This document shows positions 17,894 to 25,564 of a stretch of DNA of 64,000 nucleotides, one piece after another. The DNA is from Clostridia bacterium (GTDB lineage: Bacteria > Bacillota > Clostridia > Oscillospirales > Acutalibacteraceae): the NCBI GenBank assembly GCA_017399405.1, contig JAFQCT010000012.1:329667-393666 (forward strand), read 5' to 3'. Below the pieces are notes generated by a model. It did not search any database. It was not told the origin of the DNA and saw only the letters and a program-made list of their open reading frames with translations. How positions within the stretch are numbered: position 1 is the stretch's first letter; every line of letters starts with the position of its first letter. Made by a program: the position numbers and the translations under genes.

Positions 17894-17922
17894 ATTATAC
17901 AAACTTTTTTCAAGAATTTCAA
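17894..17922 (-). promoter_or_regulatory. Sigma-A promoter for the dockerin-gene leader
   Basis: TTGAAA and a perfect TATAAT are 17 bases apart on the minus strand. No frame that I trust begins in the 360 bases between here and the 1868-residue gene, so transcription must produce a long untranslated leader. Confidence 0.8.
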
Positions 17923-18214
17923 TAGTTTATTCACATTTATTCATAAATTTTCGCATTTTTTCCAATACAACCAATTTTCTTTTGGTTGATTTGTGCAAAA
18001 AGTCAAAAGAAAATTTTGTAATTGTGCCGAAATCGTGAACAACTTGTTAATTACTCAACTTTATGTCTAATAAATGCGATTTTTACGACATAAAATATAC
18101 AAACTGTTCATTATTTTTGTTAGTTTTTGCTAAAAATACAATATGTAGTAGAAGGGGAGTTGCAAAAGTCAAAATCTTGGAAAAAATGAGTTGAATTTAT
18201 AAATTTAATCAATT

Positions 18215-18488
18215 AGACAAATTGGGGTTTGTCGAAATCTTTGCATAGACACAACCTATTACCCTCCCTCGTTGAGGGAGGTGGCAAAATCGAAGATTTT
18301 GACGGAGGGAGTTTTGCGATTACATATATTACTCCCTCAGTCTGCTTCGCAGACAGCTCCCTCTGAGAGGGAGCGGACGGGCGATTCGTGAATCGCCCCT
18401 ACTATAATCGCAACGCAGTTCCGATTTTATTCTTTATTCATTATTCATTATTCTTTATTCTTTAACATCCCGACAAACTCAACGTTGT
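18215..18488. repeat. Dispersed inverted-repeat element, copy R4
   Basis: Ends AGACAAATTGGGGTTTGTCG and CATCCCGACAAACTCAA are inverted repeats. The core mixes modules: CCTCCCTCGTTGAGGGAGG plus the hairpin AAAATCGAAGATTTT, then CTGCTTCGCAG, then GGGCGATTCGTGAATCGCCC and a stretch of ATTCTTTATTC-like repeats. The right half recurs at 46998-47105. Between R4 and the promoter at 17922 is only AT-rich sequence with no supported gene. Confidence 0.8.
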
Positions 18489-18493
18489 TGCTC

Positions 18494-18527
18494 AAAAAAA
18501 TGGCGAGGTCATAAAAGACCTCGCCAT
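18494..18527 (-). terminator. Terminator after the 255-aa lipoprotein gene
   Basis: ATGGCGAGGTC and its perfect complement enclose a 6-base loop, followed on the minus strand by a run of seven T. It lies about 25 bases after the stop codon. Confidence 0.9.
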
Positions 18528-18553
18528 AAGTAAGATATCCTTACAATTCGTTC

Positions 18554-19321
18554 TTATTTTGTTTTTACAAATGTAAAGTTTTCTTTTACATATGAAACAA
18601 AATCAAATTCCGCATCATAACCTACGCCATCTACACACGCATAACTAATATTGTATACTGTTTTATCTACAAGGAAATAAAGTGTTTCGACATAGTGAAT
18701 AACTTTTCCGTCTTTATCAACTATTTTAAACTTATAAATCTTACAAGGATAAGTATCTGCTGTAAACACGCCTGAACTTTTATCTATTGTGCATTTACCA
18801 CCAAGATATTTTTCAACATCAGGATTTGTCTTGATAAGTTCCTTGAGTTTTGCTTCGTCATTGATAATGTTCATAAGTTCTTCGTTTGATTTATCAGTTG
18901 TTGTTAACGCATCTTCAAACTTTTCATCTTTTTCTAACTCATAAGTTTCTGAAAACTGAATATAGCACTTATTGTCTGTTTTATCTTTATTAACTCTGTC
19001 CACATCAGTTGAAGTCCAACCATCAAGGAGTTTCAAAGTAAAGTTTGAGCCATACATAATGCCATCAACTGGAAGTGAGCCCGGCACATTAACATAATAT
19101 GTCTGTGGCTCACCATTGCCAAATGTAATAGGTTCGCCATCATTATTAGTAACAACCACAGCAAGCTGATTTTCTTCTACAATTGTATTACCCTCAGCAT
19201 CTGTTGCAAGAAGAAGTTCTTCGCCACCGATTTTTGTTGTTTTGTACTTTTGGCCACAACCTACAAACGCTGTTACCATTACTACAAGAACAAGTGCGAT
19301 TGCAATAATTTTCTTTTCCAT
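18554..19321 (-). CDS. Putative lipoprotein of unknown function
   Basis: A 255-residue lipoprotein: hydrophobic signal with lipobox Cys22 (FVGCGQ), then a mixed alpha/beta extracellular domain without recognisable motifs. GGAGGAATT precedes the start. It is transcribed 13 bases after the DUF3048 lipoprotein gene and is followed by a strong terminator, so the two lipoproteins form the end of one unit. I do not recognise a family. Confidence 0.6.
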   Translation of the reverse strand: MEKKIIAIALVLVVMVTAFVGCGQKYKTTKIGGEELLLATDAEGNTIVEENQLAVVVTNNDGEPITFGNGEPQTYYVNVPGSLPVDGIMYGSNFTLKLLDGWTSTDVDRVNKDKTDNKCYIQFSETYELEKDEKFEDALTTTDKSNEELMNIINDEAKLKELIKTNPDVEKYLGGKCTIDKSSGVFTADTYPCKIYKFKIVDKDGKVIHYVETLYFLVDKTVYNISYACVDGVGYDAEFDFVSYVKENFTFVKTK

Positions 19322-19334
19322 AATAATTCCTCCG

Positions 19335-20450
19335 TTACTCTGTTACTTTTGTAAGACTACGGTTTGCTTCAGGAACAACGCCAATCCAAGTTTGACCGCT
19401 GTTTACAACCAATGCCTGACCATTTACGCTTGTGAATTCAAGTGCACCTGATTTACCGTTCTTTGACCAATAAATCTTCTGACCTACACCGCCTGATACA
19501 TAGAAACCTTCGCCCTTGATTTCCATATTCCACTCTTTATGACCTTTACCTGTGTTAAGAGTATCAACAGGTGTATACATAACAATAACATTTTCAACAG
19601 CCATTTCTTTACCGTTGTTACCGTCTGTCATAGCCTTGTTGTTAAGGTAGTTTGTGTATTTCTTTGTTTCTGCGTTATATTTGAATGTATGAACATAACC
19701 TGATGAGAATGTTACTGTAATTGCTGAGCAATCGCCGGTAACTGATGTGTCACCCCATACATTGTTTGCACCTTCAAGTGAAACTTCAAATGGTTCCCAG
19801 CCATTTACGGTCTGTTTTGTTGAATAACCAAGTTTTGAGATTGCGTTTATAATGTTTTTACCGCTTGTGCAACCTCTGTGTTCAGAACTTGTACTTCTTG
19901 TAGTATCTCTGAAGAAATATGTACCTGAATATTTCATACCGTCAATATTGTTGACACCAAGATTTTTGATTGTTGGATATGCGAGTGTAAAACCTTTTTC
20001 ATCACTACCGCCCCAATGTACGAAAATAGCATTCATACCTTTAGCGATTTCAACATAGTCATGACGAGCACTTCTTGTTGGACCTACTTTATTTGGAATG
20101 TCCTCTGCATCAGCATAAATCCACATCATTCGTGTAATTCCGCCTTCAACACAACCTTCAATAACAATATCAGGTGTTGAAAGTCCCCATTGTGGTCTTG
20201 CAGCAGGGGAGTTTTCTACCATAATTGCAATAGGTCTTGCACCGATTGCACTGTCTGACAAATCTGCTTTACCTGTAAGCGGATTGACATTTTTTGGCAA
20301 ATCCTTGTTTTCTGTTGTTGATTCTTCGCCATTTGTTGTTGAAACATTACCAGACTGCTCATAATTATTTTCATCTTTACAAGCACCGAATGTGAAAATC
20401 AACGCAAACACCATAATCAAACTGATTATTCTAATAAGATTCTTTTTCAT
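19335..20450 (-). CDS. DUF3048 (YerB-type) lipoprotein
   Basis: A 371-residue exported lipoprotein with lipobox Cys24 (TFGACK). The segment NPLTGKADL and the following block with MVENSPAARPQWGLS and GPTRSARHDY are characteristic of the DUF3048/YerB family, widespread in Firmicutes and of unknown biochemical role. The protein faces the cell exterior. It follows serS by 27 bases and precedes a second lipoprotein gene. Confidence 0.85.
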   Translation of the reverse strand: MKKNLIRIISLIMVFALIFTFGACKDENNYEQSGNVSTTNGEESTTENKDLPKNVNPLTGKADLSDSAIGARPIAIMVENSPAARPQWGLSTPDIVIEGCVEGGITRMMWIYADAEDIPNKVGPTRSARHDYVEIAKGMNAIFVHWGGSDEKGFTLAYPTIKNLGVNNIDGMKYSGTYFFRDTTRSTSSEHRGCTSGKNIINAISKLGYSTKQTVNGWEPFEVSLEGANNVWGDTSVTGDCSAITVTFSSGYVHTFKYNAETKKYTNYLNNKAMTDGNNGKEMAVENVIVMYTPVDTLNTGKGHKEWNMEIKGEGFYVSGGVGQKIYWSKNGKSGALEFTSVNGQALVVNSGQTWIGVVPEANRSLTKVTE

Positions 20451-20477
20451 TTGTATATCCCTCTCAAAATGAGTTTT

Positions 20478-21758
20478 TTACTTCTCAATCTTTGTTTTTC
20501 CACCCATATACATCTGTAATGGTTTTGGAATGTTAATGCTACCGTCTGCATTTAAGTTGTTTTCAAGGAATGCAATCAACATTCTTGGTGGTGCAACTAC
20601 TGTATTATTAAGTGTATGTGCGAAATAGTTACCGTCTTTGCTCTTAACACGAATTCCCAATCTTCTTGCCTGTGCGTCACCAAGGTTTGAGCAGGAACCT
20701 ACTTCAAAGTATTTCTGCTGACGAGGGCTCCAAGCCTCAACATCACAACTCTTAACCTTTAAGTCTGCAAGGTCACCTGAACAACATTCAAGTGTTCTTA
20801 CAGGAATATCAAGTGAACGGAAGAAGTCAACTGAGTTCTGCCAGAGAACATCATACCATTTCATACTTTCTTCAGGCTTACAAACAACAATCATTTCTTG
20901 CTTTTCGAACTGATGAATTCTGTAAACGCCACGCTCTTCAATACCGTGTGCACCAACTTCTTTTCTGAAGCAAGGGGAGTAGCTTGTAAGTGTTTTTGGA
21001 AGCTCATCTTCAGGAATAAAACTGTCAATAAACTTACCAATCATTGAGTGTTCGCTTGTACCGATAAGATAAAGGTCTTCACCCTCAATCTTATACATCA
21101 TATTTTCCATTTCTGCGAAACTCATAACGCCTGTAACAACATCGCTACGAATCATAAATGGTGGAATATAATAGGTAAAGCCACGGTCTATCATAAAATC
21201 GCGTGCATAAGAAAGAATTGCTGAATGTAATCTTGCAATATCACCGCAAAGGTAATAAAAACCGTTACCGCTTGTCTTTCTTGCACTGTCAAGGTCGATA
21301 CCGTTAAGGTTTTCCATAATATCAACATGATATGGAACTTCAAAATCAGGTGTTACAGGCTCACCGTAACGCTGAATTTCAACATTTTCACTATCGTCCT
21401 TACCAATTGGAACGCTATCGTCAATAATGTTAGGAATTACAAGCATAATCTTGCGGATTTCTTCTTCAAGTTCTGCTTCTTTAGTTTGAAGAGATGCAAG
21501 CTCGTCTGCCATATCTTTAACTTTCTGCTTAACAACTTCTGCCTCGTCGCGTTTGCCCTGAGCCATAAGTCCGCCAATCTCTTTACTTACAGAGTTGCGG
21601 AGTGCACGAAGCTCATCGCCACGACCTTTTGCAGCTCTGTATTCAGCGTCAAGCTCAATTACTTTATCAACAAGTGGAAGTTTTTCGTCCTGAAACTTTT
21701 TCTTAATGTTTTCTTTAACAACATCAGGATTAGTTCTTAAAAATTTAATATCTAACAT
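20478..21758 (-). CDS. serS: Seryl-tRNA synthetase
   Basis: Charges tRNA-Ser and tRNA-Sec with serine in the cytoplasm. The 426-residue class II enzyme has the N-terminal antiparallel coiled coil that contacts the tRNA (about 30-105), the TSEH substrate loop at 234-237, motif 2 around 262-290 (CFRKEVGAHG, GVYRIHQF) and a motif 3 region near 390 (RMLIAFLENN). AAAGGAAA precedes the ATG. It starts only 15 bases after parB, so no T-box leader fits between them. Confidence 0.95.
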   Translation of the reverse strand: MLDIKFLRTNPDVVKENIKKKFQDEKLPLVDKVIELDAEYRAAKGRGDELRALRNSVSKEIGGLMAQGKRDEAEVVKQKVKDMADELASLQTKEAELEEEIRKIMLVIPNIIDDSVPIGKDDSENVEIQRYGEPVTPDFEVPYHVDIMENLNGIDLDSARKTSGNGFYYLCGDIARLHSAILSYARDFMIDRGFTYYIPPFMIRSDVVTGVMSFAEMENMMYKIEGEDLYLIGTSEHSMIGKFIDSFIPEDELPKTLTSYSPCFRKEVGAHGIEERGVYRIHQFEKQEMIVVCKPEESMKWYDVLWQNSVDFFRSLDIPVRTLECCSGDLADLKVKSCDVEAWSPRQQKYFEVGSCSNLGDAQARRLGIRVKSKDGNYFAHTLNNTVVAPPRMLIAFLENNLNADGSINIPKPLQMYMGGKTKIEK

Positions 21759-21773
21759 ATATATTTCCTTTCG

Positions 21774-22643
21774 TTACTCTTTATCAAACTCTTTAGCAAG
21801 TTTTGTCAAATCTTCTTTGCCGAAGAATTCAAATTCAAGAGTGCCTTTATGACCTGTATTTGACAAATAGATTTTAACTTTTCTGCCAAGTATATTTGTA
21901 AGGGCAATCTCAACTTCGTCATAGAATTTGTCGCGTTTTTTCTCACGCTTTTTAGGTGTTGGTTTTTCACCTTGCAAAGCGTATTTTACCATTTTTTCAA
22001 CCTGACGGACTGAAAGTTCCTGACTAATTGCTGCTTCAGCAATTTTAAGCATTTCTTTTTCATCGTCAAGGGAAAGTAGAGCTCGGGAGTGACCCGCTGT
22101 GAGTTTTCCGTCACTTAACAATTTAAGTACAGAAGAGGGGAGTTTTAATAATCTTAATGTATTTGTAACTGCTACACGGGATTTGCCTACGCGGTCAGCA
22201 GTTTCTTCTTGTGTGAACCCGTAAGTTTCAATAAGAGATTTAAGACCTTGTGCCTCTTCAACCGGATTTAAGTCCTCACGCTGTAAATTCTCAATAAGAG
22301 CAAACACGCTTGCTTCTTCGTCAGTCATTTCACGAATTGTAACGGGAACTTCTGTAAGCCCTGCCATACGGGCTGCTCGCCATCTGCGTTCACCGGCTAC
22401 AAGCTGATAGCTACCGTCAAGCATAGGGCGAACAAGTAATGGTTGGATTATTCCGTTCTGCTCAATGCTTTTTGACAATTCTTCAAGTGCTTTTTCGTCA
22501 AAAACGCGTCTTGGCTGGTCACGATTTGGCTCGATTTCGTTAATTCCTAATGTTACAGCACTGTTTGCATTATCAAATGCTGAGTTTTCAGAAAAAAGAT
22601 TGTCAAACCCGTTGTTTTTATTTAAGCCACCTTTTTTTGCCAT
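21774..22643 (-). CDS. parB: Chromosome-partition protein ParB (Spo0J)
   Basis: ParB is the CTP-dependent clamp that loads at parS and organises the origin with ParA and SMC. The 289-residue protein has the CTP-binding GERRWRAAR motif at 84-92, a central helix-turn-helix (EETADRVGKSRVAVTN) and a C-terminal dimerisation domain. It follows parA by 12 bases with GAGGTG in the gap. Candidate parS sites lie about 1.1 and 3.3 kb away. Confidence 0.93.
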   Translation of the reverse strand: MAKKGGLNKNNGFDNLFSENSAFDNANSAVTLGINEIEPNRDQPRRVFDEKALEELSKSIEQNGIIQPLLVRPMLDGSYQLVAGERRWRAARMAGLTEVPVTIREMTDEEASVFALIENLQREDLNPVEEAQGLKSLIETYGFTQEETADRVGKSRVAVTNTLRLLKLPSSVLKLLSDGKLTAGHSRALLSLDDEKEMLKIAEAAISQELSVRQVEKMVKYALQGEKPTPKKREKKRDKFYDEVEIALTNILGRKVKIYLSNTGHKGTLEFEFFGKEDLTKLAKEFDKE

Positions 22644-22655
22644 ATCTTCACCTCA

Positions 22656-23420
22656 TCACTTCTGTTGTGATAAGAATTCGTCTGCAAATGCGTCATAAGC
22701 CAACGCACCTTTTGAATGCTTATCATAATACATAATCGGCTCGCCAAAAGATGGAGCCTCGGAAAGTCTTACATTTCTTGGTATAGTGGTTTTATAGACT
22801 TTATTTGGAAAGAACTTTTTAATTTCTGTTACAACCTGTTGTGTAAGGTTAAGTCTTCCGTCATACATTGTCTGCAAAACACCCTCAAGTTCAATATGAG
22901 GGTTATAAAGACGCTTAACCTGACGAACTGTTGCCATTAACTGTGCAAGTCCTTCAAGTGCGTAGAACTCACACTGAACGGGAACTAAAAATGTATCTGA
23001 AGCGGTTAAAGCGTTTATTGTAATAAGTCCAAGAGATGGGGGACAGTCAAAGAAAATATAATCATACTTGTCCCAAACTTGTGCAACTGCAGTTTTTAAT
23101 CTGCTTTCTCTGTGTTCAAGTTCAATAAGAGCAACTTCTGCACCTGCAAGGTTTAAGTTTGCAGGAATAATATCAACATTTTTGAACTGTGTTTTGATTA
23201 TAGCGTCATTTGCATTTACATCATTAACAAGAATATCATAAGAAGATTGTGTGATTTTTCTTTTGCTTATGCCGAAACCACTTGTAGAGTTACCCTGTGG
23301 GTCAATGTCTGCAAGCAAAACCTTAAAGCCTTTAGCACCCACTGCGGCTGCAAGGCTTACTGCTGTAGTAGTTTTACCTACTCCACCTTTTTGGTTTATA
23401 ATTGAAACTACTTTTGCCAA
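22656..23420 (-). CDS. parA: Chromosome-partition ATPase ParA (Soj)
   Basis: ParA is the Walker-type ATPase that works with ParB in origin segregation and regulates DnaA in Bacillus. The deviant Walker A motif KGGVGKTT is at residues 11-18, with DIDPQGN and FFDCPPS downstream. An upstream in-frame GTG exists, but GGAG is placed 8 bases before the TTG at 23420, which gives the standard Soj N-terminus MAKVVSIINQKGG, so I choose TTG. The length of 254 residues is typical. Confidence 0.93.
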   Translation of the reverse strand: MAKVVSIINQKGGVGKTTTAVSLAAAVGAKGFKVLLADIDPQGNSTSGFGISKRKITQSSYDILVNDVNANDAIIKTQFKNVDIIPANLNLAGAEVALIELEHRESRLKTAVAQVWDKYDYIFFDCPPSLGLITINALTASDTFLVPVQCEFYALEGLAQLMATVRQVKRLYNPHIELEGVLQTMYDGRLNLTQQVVTEIKKFFPNKVYKTTIPRNVRLSEAPSFGEPIMYYDKHSKGALAYDAFADEFLSQQK

Positions 23421-23899
23421 AAATCCCACTCCGAAACAGTAAAAAGGGCATTTTTATTACCCTATTACCCGATTTTATACAAGTATATCATATAATTTAT
23501 AAAAATTAAAGTGTAAATTAAGAAAATTTACAAAATATATAGTTATTTTTGGGTTTTTATTCCAGTAACTGCCGATAAGAGCGATGTGCAATTATTTGTG
23601 AGATATTTTTTTATTGGAGCCGTTCAAAAACGCAGGCAATACTTTGTGTATTGACGAGTATTTTGGGCGAGCTACTATGGGAAAATAGCCACAAAGAGTT
23701 GTGCATAAGATTGCAATCGGTAGTTACAAAACAATGTTTCACGTGGAACATTTTTTACTTATATAGCAAAAGACCTCCCATTACGAGAGGCCTTTCGCTG
23801 TGGATGTGGGGTGTGAAAGAGAAGGATATGGGTGGCTTTCGCCACTATATAAAAACACCGCTCATATTGTTATCGGGGGATAACACGGTGATTTTACCG
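23421..23899. other. parA-noc intergenic region with parS and a DnaA box
   Basis: No gene is supported here. It holds the parS site at 23735-23750, a perfect DnaA-box sequence (TTATGCACA, minus strand) at 23700-23708, a CAATAC/GTATTG hairpin near 23640-23655, a GGCTAT/ATAG hairpin near 23680, and an imperfect stem at about 23766-23799 (AGCAAAAG to CTTTCGCT) that may be the noc transcript terminator. Two 60-plus-codon frames on the plus strand overlap noc and are not convincing. Confidence 0.5.
23735..23750. promoter_or_regulatory. parS centromere-like site
   Basis: TGTTTCACGTGGAACA matches the ParB-binding consensus TGTTTCACGTGAAACA at 15 of 16 positions and lies in the gap between parA and noc. 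Confidence 0.85.
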
Positions 23900-24730
23900 T
23901 TATTGATTACTTGCCATTGGCTTGTCATCAAGTTTTGGAATACGAACTATGTATTCAACATACTCGTCAGTTTCGGTTTTAACAGAATCTGCATCAACAC
24001 CTGCACGGCGGATTGTATCAACTGCATTGTTAAGAGTATTTATGAAAATTCTTATATCCTTAAAGCCACGCAACATCTGCTTTTTAGGAGTTTCGTTCTT
24101 GCGTAGCATCTGGTCAATAAGAGTTTCACTTTCGTTTACATTTAAGTGACGGTCAATAATAATTGACAATGCTCTTGCACGCTGAACTTCGTCATTTATA
24201 GAAAGTAACGCCCTTGCGTGACGCTCTGTAAGTCCTGCACGACTTATCTGATAACGCATTTCATCACTTAACTTTAATAATCTTAACTTATTTGACACTG
24301 TTGATTGTGCTTTACCAAGTTTTCTGCAAAGTTCTTCTTGTCCCATGTGATAATCACTTATAAGGGTTGCTAAGGCCTCTGCCTCTTCAAAGTAATCTAA
24401 ATCTTGTCTCTGCAGATTTTCAAGAACAGCAAACACCGCAGAATCTGTTTCTGATATTTCATTTACCACGCAAGGAACTTTTGTAAGTCCTACAAGTCGT
24501 GCGGCACGAAGTCTTCGTTCACCTGCAATCAACTCATATTTTCCGTTTTCAAGCGGTCTTACAAGTAAAGGTTGTAAAATACCGTTGGTACGGATACTTT
24601 GTGCAAGTCCTTCAAGTTCGTCATAATCAAACCGTTTTCTTGGTTGATTTGGATTTGGGAGAATATCGCTTTGCGGAATTTGCAGTATTTTATTTTCAGT
24701 TCTAATTTTATCGTGATAATGTTTTCTCAT
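23900..24730 (-). CDS. noc: Noc-like ParB-family protein
   Basis: A second ParB-type CTPase, 276 residues, in the place occupied by noc (nucleoid occlusion) in Bacillus: rsmG-noc-parA-parB. GERRLRAAR is at 70-78, a helix-turn-helix (QEELCRKLGKAQSTVSNK) follows near 135-155, then a linker and C-terminal dimerisation domain. Bacillus Noc starts with a short amphipathic membrane-binding helix; here the N-terminus (MRKHYHDKIRTENK) is charged and shows none, so membrane tethering is doubtful. GGAGG precedes the ATG. The symbol rests on position and family; it could equally be called a second ParB. Confidence 0.75.
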   Translation of the reverse strand: MRKHYHDKIRTENKILQIPQSDILPNPNQPRKRFDYDELEGLAQSIRTNGILQPLLVRPLENGKYELIAGERRLRAARLVGLTKVPCVVNEISETDSAVFAVLENLQRQDLDYFEEAEALATLISDYHMGQEELCRKLGKAQSTVSNKLRLLKLSDEMRYQISRAGLTERHARALLSINDEVQRARALSIIIDRHLNVNESETLIDQMLRKNETPKKQMLRGFKDIRIFINTLNNAVDTIRRAGVDADSVKTETDEYVEYIVRIPKLDDKPMASNQ

Positions 24731-24842
24731 AAAAAATAACCTCCGCAGTGCTTGTCCTTGTTTACAAGTTTAGCACTACAAAGGTCTGTTTGTAAAGAAA
24801 ATCCGTTTGCCATATTTGGCTCTATATCAACGGTTTTCGCTA

Positions 24843-25556
24843 TTATTTTAATGGTTTTTTAGCAATCTGTGCAGATGGGCGTGGGTATTTTGTCGGAGTT
24901 TGCGAATTCTTTTTTATAAGAATTATTCTGCGAGGCATATTTTCGACTAAATCGAACACAATATCCTCTTGAATTTTTCCACCAAGTATTCCTATTGCCA
25001 TTTTAGCCTCGTTCATTTCTTCATTACTTTCAGCAGATTTCATTGAAACGAATGTGCCACCTTGTTTTACAAATGGCAAACAATATTCAGACAAAACGGG
25101 GAGTGCCGCAACAGCACGGGCAGTTGAAAAATCAAACTGTTCACGATATTTTGAAAGTTGTGCTGCTTCTTCAGCTCTCATATGAAGAATTTCGCCTTGA
25201 ACACCACATTCATTTAATACACTTTCAATAAAACCTAACTTTTTCTTTGTACTGTCAAGAAAAGTCATTTGAATATCAGGTCTTGCAAGTTTTAATACAA
25301 GACCAGGGAATCCTGCACCTGTGCCAACATCAATAACCTTTGCGTTTTCAGGAATATCCACATAATTGAAAATAGCAAGACAATCAGCAAAATGCTTTAC
25401 AGTTACATCATCAGGCTCTTTAATTGCAGTAAGATTAAAACTTTTATTTGTCTCAATAAGCATTTCTGCAAATTTATCAAGCCGAGCAAATGCGTCCTCA
25501 TCAACTGTAATATCAAATTTTTGAATTGTAGAATAAAATAAATCTTTATTTAACAT
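24843..25556 (-). CDS. rsmG: 16S rRNA (guanine-527-N7)-methyltransferase
   Basis: RsmG (GidB) uses SAM to methylate G527 of 16S rRNA; its loss can give streptomycin resistance. The 237-residue Rossmann-fold protein has the SAM-binding motif IDVGTGAGFPG at 75-85 and a family-typical SARAVAAL segment. It begins 8 bases after mnmG, the conserved order in Firmicutes. Confidence 0.93.
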   Translation of the reverse strand: MLNKDLFYSTIQKFDITVDEDAFARLDKFAEMLIETNKSFNLTAIKEPDDVTVKHFADCLAIFNYVDIPENAKVIDVGTGAGFPGLVLKLARPDIQMTFLDSTKKKLGFIESVLNECGVQGEILHMRAEEAAQLSKYREQFDFSTARAVAALPVLSEYCLPFVKQGGTFVSMKSAESNEEMNEAKMAIGILGGKIQEDIVFDLVENMPRRIILIKKNSQTPTKYPRPSAQIAKKPLK

Positions 25557-25564
25557 ATTAAAAC

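Noticed and set aside
17811-18038. 75-codon plus-strand frame in the gap upstream of the giant dockerin gene
   Set aside because: It is opposite the leader promoter, has no ribosome-binding site and no recognisable features.
21759-21773. T-box riboswitch before serS
   Set aside because: Only 15 bases separate parB and serS, far too short for a T-box.
23421-23899. 6S or SRP RNA gene in the parA-noc gap
   Set aside because: Hairpins are present, but I see neither the SRP GGAAG core nor the 6S central bubble pattern.
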